A stretch of DNA of 6,507 nt. Origin: Gammaproteobacteria bacterium UBA3498 (GTDB lineage: Bacteria; Pseudomonadota; Gammaproteobacteria; Pseudomonadales; Pseudohongiellaceae). The first letter of the stretch is position 1; each line of letters begins with the position of its first letter. The translations under genes were made by a program, and so were the position numbers. Below are positions 1-6,162 of this stretch, piece by piece. The stretch lies in NCBI GenBank assembly GCA_002377605.1, contig DFQD01000208.1, positions 3,273 through 9,779 of the forward strand. The letters run 5' to 3'. The notes under the pieces were generated by a model. It saw only the letters and a program-made list of their open reading frames with translations. It ran no database searches and had not been told where the DNA came from.

Positions 1-792
1 GCACCAGGTGCGAAACTGGCAGAAAACGAATTAAAAGGATTGCGCAAAGCGGGTTTTGCCTGTTTAGGAGTTATTTTGCTCTGGATTGTATTGTGTATAG
101 CGCCAGGTACACCTTTAATTGAAGATAGTGCTAGCGGCGTCGCACGGTATAATCCATTACTCCAGTCTTTAGTAGCTGGTTTCTTTATTCTATTCCTCGC
201 TGCCGGCTGGGCTTATGGTAGCGGCGCTGGAACTATAAAAAACCATCGCGATGTTGTACGCATGATGAGTGAGGCGATGGGTGACCTTGCTTACTACTTA
301 GTACTAGCATTTACCGCTGCTCATTTTGTGGCCATGTTTAATTGGTCGAATCTCGGATTGATTTTTGCAATCAACGGCGCTGCATTTCTAGAGGGCTCAA
401 ATCTCCCTGATTCAATTTTACTAACCTTTATCATTTTATTCGGCGCAACTATTAATTTATTTGTAGGTTCCGCAAGTGCTAAATGGGCTTTGTTGGCACC
501 AGTGCTAGTTCCGATGCTAATGCTTATCGGTATTAGCCCTGAAATGAGCACGGCGGCTTACCGTGTTGGCGACGGTGCAACGAACATCATTACCCCGTTA
601 ATGCCCTACTTCCCATTAATCTTGGTTTTCTGTCAACGTTGGCAGAAAGAATTTGGGTTGGGTAGTTTAGCGGCAACCATGCTCCCCTATTCCTTGCTGT
701 TGCTAGCATCAGGAATGGTGATGACTATTATATGGGTGATATTCGGAATACCTCTCGGCCCAAATGCTCCGGTAGAATTTTCGCTGCAATAA
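1..792 (+). CDS. AbgT-family transporter, C-terminal half (5' end outside window)
   Basis: The frame is open from base 1 to the TAA at 790-792, giving 263 residues. Family members are about 490-520 residues, so roughly the C-terminal half is present. The TTG at base 40 is an internal leucine codon, not a start. The protein is very hydrophobic, with clear membrane segments near residues 17-35, 53-73, 96-114, 139-158, 163-178, 200-212 and 227-248 of the visible part. The stretch SASAKW (157-162), P180, the R188-x-x-D191 pair in YRVGDGATN, and P199 in NIITP match in spacing the conserved Ser/Trp/Pro/Arg/Asp/Pro positions that I recall as functionally important in MtrF and YdaH. Known members are inner-membrane transporters linked to p-aminobenzoyl-glutamate uptake or to sulfonamide and other drug export. 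The substrate here cannot be inferred. The TPR gene follows after 47 nt on the same strand. Family assignment is confident; function is not. Confidence 0.92.
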   Translation, partial: APGAKLAENELKGLRKAGFACLGVILLWIVLCIAPGTPLIEDSASGVARYNPLLQSLVAGFFILFLAAGWAYGSGAGTIKNHRDVVRMMSEAMGDLAYYLVLAFTAAHFVAMFNWSNLGLIFAINGAAFLEGSNLPDSILLTFIILFGATINLFVGSASAKWALLAPVLVPMLMLIGISPEMSTAAYRVGDGATNIITPLMPYFPLILVFCQRWQKEFGLGSLAATMLPYSLLLLASGMVMTIIWVIFGIPLGPNAPVEFSLQ

Positions 793-800
793 AAACCTTC

Positions 801-824
801 TTGAGAAACTTTGGATTTACTCAA
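801..824. repeat. Short imperfect inverted repeat between transporter and TPR gene
   Basis: TTGAGAAA at 801-808 can pair with TTT-A-CTCAA at 816-824, with a one-base bulge and a 7-nt loop. It begins 8 nt after the transporter stop codon and ends 15 nt before the TPR start. The stem is AT-rich and is followed by AAATTAGG rather than a T-run, so it is not a convincing intrinsic terminator. It might be a weak RNA hairpin affecting message ends or simply chance. Confidence 0.2.
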
Positions 825-828
825 AATT

Positions 829-832
829 AGGA
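829..832 (+). promoter_or_regulatory. Shine-Dalgarno site of the TPR gene
   Basis: AGGA lies 7 nt before the ATG at 840, which is normal spacing. It supports ATG 840 as the start, as does the signal peptide that begins directly at that codon. Confidence 0.6.
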
Positions 833-839
833 CGATAGA

Positions 840-2417
840 ATGAAACAATTCTTTTTGATTATCAGTGTTAGTCTATTGCTAGCAAATTTCACTTTAGGTC
901 AAGAAATTGATTATCCAAATTCTTTTAATGAACCAATGCAATTATTCCCCGAAGCAATGGGTGACTTTCATTGGGAAATTTCTTCGGATGTACATTTAGC
1001 TCAAGAATATTTTAATCAAGGCTTTCAGTTAATGTACGCGTTTGCAAAAGATGAAGCTGCTCGTTCATTTCAAGCTTCTCATTTAGCTGACCCAGATTGC
1101 GCGATTTGTTGGTGGGGCGAAGCATGGGCTTGGGGTTCCTATCTCAACGGAGTAATGACAACAGCTCAGGCACCGAGAGCTTATTTTGCTTTGCAACAAG
1201 CCCTCGCTCGTATCGACACTGCAACTGAGAAAGAAGCAGACATGATTCGTGCATTAGAAGTTCGGTATATAAAAGACTTCAATCCTGAAACGCGACGAAT
1301 ACAAGATGAAGCTTACGCGGAAGCCATGAAGGAGGTTGCTGCGAAATACCCTGATGACCTTGATCTCAATACCTTATATGGCGATGCATTGTTTCTCTTA
1401 GAAGAAAGGCGAGGTTATCGTAGTTTGGAGGATCCAAACGTAATTCATTTGCATGATGTATTGCTATCAGTTCTGGAGAAAAACATTCGACATCCCGGTG
1501 CATGCCATTTATTAATTCATGCTACAGAATCAACGCCTACTCCAGAACTCGCGGCCCCTTGTGCTCGCTTCCTAGGGGAAACCATTCCAGGTGCTAGTCA
1601 TATCAATCACATGCCCAGTCATACCTGGAATGAAATGGGCCTATGGCATGACGCAGTACGATCCAACACAATCGCTTGGCATTCAGATCAAAAAGCTGCT
1701 ATCGGTGAAGGTTTCGCCATTTACCCCACTCACAACTTAACCATGTTGTACTACGCAGCTGCTATGGGCGGAGAAAGCGCATCAGCTATCCAAGCAGCGA
1801 AAGATTTAGCGAAACTTAATCGTAATACTGCAATGTTGTCATTAGCGCTTGTGCGTTTTGGCCGCTTTGATGAAGTATTAGAAGTAACTGACAAACCTAA
1901 TGGGGAAATCAATCTTAGTATGTACGATTTTTCCCAAGGCTACGCTGCGCTAAAAACCGGAGACATGGAAACTGCGAAGTTAATTTCTGAATCTCTTTTG
2001 GAGCTTACCGAAACGACGACCGCTCGTTTTCGATTTCATGACGGAAAAGACATCGTAGGTACTATGGCCGGCATACTAGAAGGTGAAATTGCCTGGACCG
2101 AAGGTAATCTAGAAGCCGCTGCAGAGTCGTTCCGGCGCGCAACGGATTACTACGACAATCTCAATTATGACGAACCGGAACCCTTACCTTTTTCACCTCG
2201 CCATTGGTTGGGTGCCGTTTACATGGAGCTGGGCGCCTATAACAATGCTCTTGCTCAATATCGACAAGATCTTGAAGAGCATCCTCATAACATCTGGGGG
2301 TTGTGGGGCACCCAACAAGCTCTGGAAAGGCTTGGTGAATCGGATTCAGTAATTGATCTGGATTTATTCGAAGCTTTTTCTTACGCGGATATCTGGATTC
2401 CAAATACGAAGCATTAA
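840..2417 (+). CDS. Exported TPR-repeat protein with conserved histidine clusters
   Basis: This complete 525-residue gene is preceded by AGGA. Residues 1-20 form a signal peptide (K2, then a hydrophobic core, with likely cleavage after LG and before QE), so the mature protein is probably periplasmic or secreted. Helical tetratricopeptide-type repeats are visible around residues 53-100 (EYFNQGFQLMYAF, DEAARSFQAS, CWWGEAWAWG), 330-385, 405-440 and 455-500 (LGAYNNALAQYRQDLEEHP). Three conserved-looking blocks stand out: CxxC at C87-C90; HPGACHLLIHATES at 218-231 (H218, H223, H227); and HINHMPSHTW at 254-263 (H254, H257, H261), followed by H270 and YPTHNL at 295-300. From memory, HPGA..H..IHA.E and HMPSH blocks recur in a widespread family of exported TPR proteins with no established function. 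The histidines could bind a metal or a haem, but that is inference. It probably forms a two-gene transcript with the AbgT-family transporter and converges on ppc. Confidence 0.88.
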   Translation: MKQFFLIISVSLLLANFTLGQEIDYPNSFNEPMQLFPEAMGDFHWEISSDVHLAQEYFNQGFQLMYAFAKDEAARSFQASHLADPDCAICWWGEAWAWGSYLNGVMTTAQAPRAYFALQQALARIDTATEKEADMIRALEVRYIKDFNPETRRIQDEAYAEAMKEVAAKYPDDLDLNTLYGDALFLLEERRGYRSLEDPNVIHLHDVLLSVLEKNIRHPGACHLLIHATESTPTPELAAPCARFLGETIPGASHINHMPSHTWNEMGLWHDAVRSNTIAWHSDQKAAIGEGFAIYPTHNLTMLYYAAAMGGESASAIQAAKDLAKLNRNTAMLSLALVRFGRFDEVLEVTDKPNGEINLSMYDFSQGYAALKTGDMETAKLISESLLELTETTTARFRFHDGKDIVGTMAGILEGEIAWTEGNLEAAAESFRRATDYYDNLNYDEPEPLPFSPRHWLGAVYMELGAYNNALAQYRQDLEEHPHNIWGLWGTQQALERLGESDSVIDLDLFEAFSYADIWIPNTKH

Positions 2418-2432
2418 TTCCAAAAACTAATG

Positions 2433-5006
2433 TTATGCGGAGTTTCTGGATGCATTGATATTCCCGAAAAGACTTCTTACTATCATTTTTTCATATAGCT
2501 CAGTCTTTTCACTGTCACCGGTTTCAGAAAGTTCTTTAATTCTCATCAAGGCAAATTGTTGAATTATTAAGAGCGGTAAAACTACACGTTGTCGCAGTCC
2601 TATGCTGTATCTACTGCCGGGATGATCTTCTAACAAAACTGTTTGGCCTGACACTTTTAAAACCATCTCATTACTTAATAAAAACTCATCATAAATTAAC
2701 TTCCAAAACTCTCCAAAGGTTTCATCTTCTTTCATGTACTTAGTAAGCGAAAAGTTAGCCTTACTCATACTTTGCATACTATTGCCCACCAGAGCCCTAA
2801 AAAAACCTGAGCTCTGATATAGAGCGATGCAATCATCTAGGCGCCCCTTATCTTCCATTGCTTTAAGTGCCGTGCCTAATCCAAAATATCCAGGCACGTT
2901 CTGTTTCAACTGTCCCCACGCTCCGACGAATGGAATAGCTCTCAATTCGTTAAACTTCAACTCCTCCCTACTACCGCGTTTAGCTGGACGACTTCCGATA
3001 TTGGATTGGGAGTAATAATTCAAGGGGCTCATCTGCTCTAAATAAGGTAGAAACAAAGGGTGACCTTTGAAGGCTAGATATTTTTCGTAACCAAGCATTG
3101 CCAATTCGGTCATTAAGTCTCTTTGTTCAGTGCTAAATTCTCTTGCTGGACGGTCATAGAGATTATTTTCTAGTCCGGCTGCTAATAATTGCCTCAAATT
3201 ATGAGTCGCACCAAGCTGAGAGCCGTAATATGAGCTTATAGTTTGACCCTGAACTGTCAATTGGATTTGATTAGACTCAATATTTTTCCCCAGCGATGCA
3301 TAAAACTTATAAGTACTTCCGCCGCCTCGGCCAGGAGGCCCACCCCGACCATCGAAAAAACAAGCTTCAATCCCATGCTCCCTTGATACTTCTGTTAAAG
3401 ATTCTTTGGCAGAATAAATGGCCCAATTCGCCATCAAATAGCCTCCATCTTTAGTCCCATCAGAAAAACCCAACATCACAGTCTGTTTGCTGCCGCGCTT
3501 ACCGAGATGATCTTTATACTCAGCGATAGAATAGAGTGTTTCCATAATCCGACCTGCGGCCTGTAAGTCCTCTATGCTCTCAAAGAGAGGCACGATATCT
3601 ATAGTTAACTCATTCAGCTCCCATCCGGATAATCTGAACAGTGCAATTAACATGGCAACTTCAATGGGGCCTCGACAATTACTAATAATGTAACGATGAC
3701 AGGCACGGACTCCGTTAAGCGACTGTATTTCTTTCATCGCTTGCAATGACTTTATTGTATCGATAGCAATTGAATCAGAAAGCTCACTGACGATTATTGC
3801 ACCCGAAATATTTAACAGGGCCTCAATCTTTTCTTGATCATTAAGCTCGAAAAAATTCTCCACAAGGATAGTTGGTTTAACTTCAATAATATGCTTTAAG
3901 CATTTAGCTAGGACACGAGAATCTTGCCGAATATCTAGGCTAGCAAAATGAAATCCAAATGCTGCAACCTTGCGCTTAAAAGAAACTAACCGATCTACAA
4001 ATAAACCTTGGTAGTCCTCTTGCAAAGTATTTTGGATTAAATTTAATTCATTAATTAGATCTATAGGGGAGTCAAAACAGCACTCCAATTCGTTAGTTAT
4101 TTCCTGGTGGAGCTTCTTTTCTATAACCTCTACCCGATTAGCAACCCTAACAAAGCTTAAACGTCGTCTAAGCTCTCTTAGGTCTCGGTGATAACACTCG
4201 ATTATTTTCGCTCTAAGCTTTTCAGATACCTGACGGGTAATTTGTGTGGTAACGAATGGATTGCCGTCACGATCACCACCGGGCCAGAACCCTATAGTCA
4301 ATAACTGCTCCAGATCAGCGTCCCGGAATTCCTGATAATCGTGAAGATAATCGTGGATTTCCCCTATTGCTGGGTAAAACACATTGCCCAGGTACCAGGT
4401 TAATTGTCCTGCTTCATCCAGAGGGGTTGGTTTTTCTTTTTGAAAGAAAGGAGTATTTCCAAGTTGTTGCAAAAGCTCACGAGCCAAGCCCGTGTCATTA
4501 GCTTTTATGGCGCTAGTTAGATCAGTAATTATTGCCAGTACGGATCCTGGGTAAAACTGCGTAGGATGAGCGGTAAGAATTACGCGCGCCCCAAAAGAAG
4601 ACAATATCTGTTTTAACCTTTCTTGTTTTCCTTCGACCTCTACACGCTCTGTAAGTTGTCTTAGTTTGTTTGACTCCTCAGTGCTATGAATTTCTGTATA
4701 AGCAGCATCTTCAAGTGCATCGATCAGAACAACCTGGCGTTCAACATATTGAATTACCTTGAATAAGAATTGCGCCTGCTTTTCTTCGTTTAAACCAGGT
4801 CGATGAGATTGAAAAAATTCCCGTAGAATTTCAGTTGGGTTCAATCCTACTGCTAAACCGTTATGACTTGCTTCTTCAAGTAAAGGTAGTAGCAGTCCTG
4901 TTTGTTCTACCGCGTCTAAAGGCAGCGTAAGAAACAAGCTGTTATAGAGTTGATACTTTAACTCTACGAGATTTTCATAATGATCTTTAACCGGGCTATC
5001 GGACAT
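2433..5006 (-). CDS. ppc: Phosphoenolpyruvate carboxylase, divergent type
   Basis: This complete 857-residue protein (E. coli Ppc has 883) carboxylates PEP with bicarbonate to oxaloacetate, an anaplerotic cytosolic reaction. Motifs in order: LTAHPTQ at 144-150 with catalytic H147 (E. coli H138); WPGGDRDGNPF at 241-251; LDIRQDS at 358-363 with R360 (E. coli R396); VPLFES at 472-477 with metal ligand E476; GFSDGTKDGG at 513-522 with D516 and K519; FFDGRGGPPGRGGG at 550-563 with R554 and R560; TVQGQ at 584-588; IGSRPAKR at 670-677 with R673; LRAIP at 688-692; C-terminal RNSA. Two deviations are clear: D552 replaces the usual His of FHGRGG (E. coli H579), and the end is RNSA rather than RNTG, keeping the Asn. 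TQ instead of TE after H147, with FFDGRGGPP, resembles Bacteroidota PEPCs as I remember them. All other catalytic residues are present, so it is probably active. ATG 5006 is the only early in-frame start, but it has no Shine-Dalgarno sequence. The lipoprotein gene lies 43 nt upstream on the same strand. Confidence 0.96.
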   Translation of the reverse strand: MSDSPVKDHYENLVELKYQLYNSLFLTLPLDAVEQTGLLLPLLEEASHNGLAVGLNPTEILREFFQSHRPGLNEEKQAQFLFKVIQYVERQVVLIDALEDAAYTEIHSTEESNKLRQLTERVEVEGKQERLKQILSSFGARVILTAHPTQFYPGSVLAIITDLTSAIKANDTGLARELLQQLGNTPFFQKEKPTPLDEAGQLTWYLGNVFYPAIGEIHDYLHDYQEFRDADLEQLLTIGFWPGGDRDGNPFVTTQITRQVSEKLRAKIIECYHRDLRELRRRLSFVRVANRVEVIEKKLHQEITNELECCFDSPIDLINELNLIQNTLQEDYQGLFVDRLVSFKRKVAAFGFHFASLDIRQDSRVLAKCLKHIIEVKPTILVENFFELNDQEKIEALLNISGAIIVSELSDSIAIDTIKSLQAMKEIQSLNGVRACHRYIISNCRGPIEVAMLIALFRLSGWELNELTIDIVPLFESIEDLQAAGRIMETLYSIAEYKDHLGKRGSKQTVMLGFSDGTKDGGYLMANWAIYSAKESLTEVSREHGIEACFFDGRGGPPGRGGGSTYKFYASLGKNIESNQIQLTVQGQTISSYYGSQLGATHNLRQLLAAGLENNLYDRPAREFSTEQRDLMTELAMLGYEKYLAFKGHPLFLPYLEQMSPLNYYSQSNIGSRPAKRGSREELKFNELRAIPFVGAWGQLKQNVPGYFGLGTALKAMEDKGRLDDCIALYQSSGFFRALVGNSMQSMSKANFSLTKYMKEDETFGEFWKLIYDEFLLSNEMVLKVSGQTVLLEDHPGSRYSIGLRQRVVLPLLIIQQFALMRIKELSETGDSEKTELYEKMIVRSLFGNINASRNSA

Positions 5007-5008
5007 TA

Positions 5009-5023
5009 CTTGTCAATTACAAG
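5009..5023 (-). promoter_or_regulatory. Small hairpin in the ribosome-binding zone of ppc
   Basis: Read on the minus strand, CTTGT and ACAAG (5 bp, perfect) flank the loop AATTG and end 2 nt before the ppc ATG. This is where a Shine-Dalgarno site would be expected, and no purine-rich SD is seen in the 43-nt gap. Translation may depend on coupling, ribosomal protein S1 or hairpin opening. The stem is short, so it may be chance. Confidence 0.3.
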
Positions 5024-5049
5024 ATGTAAAGGTAGCGATAAATGCCCTA

Positions 5050-5994
5050 TTAAAACTTTACCCTAAGAATTTCGGGAGGCTCTGTATCTGCGAAATGCGG
5101 CTGCACTACAAAGATATCATCATTTACCGCGGCAGCCGTAGTTCCTTGACCTTCAAAACTAGCCATACCAGTGAGTCGAGCTGAATTCCAATGATCATCA
5201 CTACGGTATTTCATAACAGCGCTTCTATTGTTTGAAGTAGACACTAATCCACCATCATTCGCCCATACCAATCCGTCACCACCTGTCGCAGGAAAGTCTA
5301 CTTCCACCAAAGACCATCTGTTAGGAGCGTTAAGAGGGATTTTTATCAATTCCCCGCCCTGAGAGGAAACTGCGATTAGATAACCAGCTGGATGATATTC
5401 TATTCCGTTTAAAAACAACCCAGAGTCCATACCGAAATCGATTAGAACACTCGCCTGATAATATTGATCTACCTTGTAAATAACACTCAAACGAGTGTCA
5501 GTAATAAAGATAGTTCCGGCGGTACTCACTGTTACGTCATTAGCAAAATATCTTGCGTCAGCAGGTGGGTTTTCTACTGATGCGGTCAAGTCAATCATTG
5601 CCAACCGTTCACCACTACTTAAGTTGTACACGCCTAGCATTGCCGTACCAGGTCCTGGAGCGGCAAAATTCTCAGAGTTTGCAACAAGCAGACGATTGCG
5701 TTCTTCATCCACTTCAATGCCCACTGTAGCAATCAGACCTTCGTCCATTATCGCTGGTAGGACCTGGCCTGAATTTGTAATTTCGTAAATCGTTCCCTCA
5801 GCTAAGGAGCCTGATAAAAACCTCGAATTAACGTTATCGTATTCAATTCCTTCAGGAATAAATCCACCGCGCTCAGCAGTAATTCGATCTGGAATACCAC
5901 CACCATTCGAGGGTCCACAGCCACTTATAAAAGATAAACAAATCACAAAAGCAGACAAATTTCGCAAGTAACGCTGATAAAATACTGAAAACAA
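5050..5994 (-). CDS. Lipoprotein with predicted SMP-30/gluconolactonase-like beta-propeller
   Basis: This complete 314-residue protein begins at TTG 5994-5992. The start is fixed by AAAGGAG 7 nt upstream and by the signal sequence that follows: basic residues R8 and R11, a hydrophobic core at 13-23, and lipobox ISGC with lipidated C26. Gly at +2 does not signal inner-membrane retention, so outer-membrane anchoring is likely. The body has recurring beta-propeller blade motifs: PEGIEYDNVNSRFLSGS (47-63), VGIEVDEERNRLLVAN (91-106), ANDVTVSTAGTIFITDT (151-167), NGIEYHPAGYLIAVS (196-210) and DGLVWANDGGLVSTS (240-254). This G-I-E-x-D/H pattern with [L/V]xV[A/S]N strands is typical of the SMP-30/strictosidine-synthase/NHL-like propeller superfamily. 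Such proteins may be lactonases or ligand-binding scaffolds. I cannot assign a substrate, and whether the metal-binding residues of true SMP-30 enzymes are present is unclear. It is probably transcribed with downstream ppc (43-nt gap). Confidence 0.82.
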   Translation of the reverse strand: MFSVFYQRYLRNLSAFVICLSFISGCGPSNGGGIPDRITAERGGFIPEGIEYDNVNSRFLSGSLAEGTIYEITNSGQVLPAIMDEGLIATVGIEVDEERNRLLVANSENFAAPGPGTAMLGVYNLSSGERLAMIDLTASVENPPADARYFANDVTVSTAGTIFITDTRLSVIYKVDQYYQASVLIDFGMDSGLFLNGIEYHPAGYLIAVSSQGGELIKIPLNAPNRWSLVEVDFPATGGDGLVWANDGGLVSTSNNRSAVMKYRSDDHWNSARLTGMASFEGQGTTAAAVNDDIFVVQPHFADTEPPEILRVKF

Positions 5995-6001
5995 AACAAC
6001 A

Positions 6002-6008
6002 CTCCTTT
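6002..6008 (-). promoter_or_regulatory. Strong Shine-Dalgarno site deciding a TTG start
   Basis: On the minus strand AAAGGAG is followed by a 7-nt spacer and then TTG at 5994. No in-frame ATG lies close by, and the signal peptide begins right after, so TTG is the start codon of the lipoprotein gene. This is also the best evidence in the window for SD-led translation. Confidence 0.8.
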
Positions 6009-6035
6009 ACTTGAATGAAATATTACTCAGAATCG

Positions 6036-6041
6036 ATTGTA
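6036..6041 (-). promoter_or_regulatory. Candidate -10 element for the lipoprotein-ppc transcript
   Basis: The minus-strand hexamer TACAAT differs from TATAAT at one position. It would place the transcript start about 35 nt before the TTG codon. No good -35 hexamer is seen 16-18 nt upstream (CGCTTA or similar), so this is a weak call. Confidence 0.3.
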
Positions 6042-6101
6042 CTCTAATAAAGCAATAATAAGCGGAGATACATAATTAGTTATCGCAATCTAATGATTAC
6101 T

Positions 6102-6129
6102 TTGTTTACGAAGCAGTCTTTGCTTTAAT
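6102..6129 (+). promoter_or_regulatory. Candidate promoter for the right-edge membrane protein gene
   Basis: TTGTTT (6102-6107) and TTTAAT (6124-6129) are separated by 16 nt. The -10 matches consensus at 5 of 6 positions and the -35 at only 3 of 6. Transcription would start near 6136, inside the dyad at 6132-6152. It is plausible but cannot be confirmed by reading. Confidence 0.3.
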
Positions 6130-6131
6130 CT

Positions 6132-6152
6132 CCAATGGTTTTAAACAATTGG
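6132..6152. promoter_or_regulatory. 21-bp near-perfect dyad, possible operator
   Basis: Arms CCAATgGTTT (6132-6141) and AAACaATTGG (6143-6152) are complementary at 9 of 10 positions around a central T at 6142; the single mismatch is 6137/6147. It sits 10 nt before the ATG at 6163 and immediately after the candidate -10, a typical place for a dimeric repressor site. As RNA it could instead fold into a leader hairpin. No regulator gene is visible in the window. Confidence 0.4.
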
Positions 6153-6162
6153 TTAGTTAGTT

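Noticed and set aside
271..288. Near-identical 18-mer encoding EAMGD in the transporter and again at 951-968 in the TPR gene
   Set aside because: It is the same five-residue string in unrelated contexts with no extension either side; chance similarity rather than a repeat element.
321..551. Minus-strand open frame within the transporter
   Set aside because: It is a shadow of a well-supported transporter gene on the other strand.
801..824. Intrinsic terminator after the transporter
   Set aside because: The stem is weak and bulged and is followed by AAATTAGG, not a U-tract.
2161..2403. Overlapping minus and plus frames (also 2167-2352) inside the TPR gene
   Set aside because: They lie wholly within the TPR coding region, have biased shadow compositions and no motifs.
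2412..2432. Possible bidirectional terminator between the TPR gene and ppc
   Set aside because: The 5-bp AT-rich stem has an 11-nt loop and no T-run on either strand.
5495..5788. Plus-strand open frame of 97 residues opposite the lipoprotein gene
   Set aside because: It is antisense to the propeller repeats and its Ser/Ala/Pro-rich composition is typical of a shadow frame.
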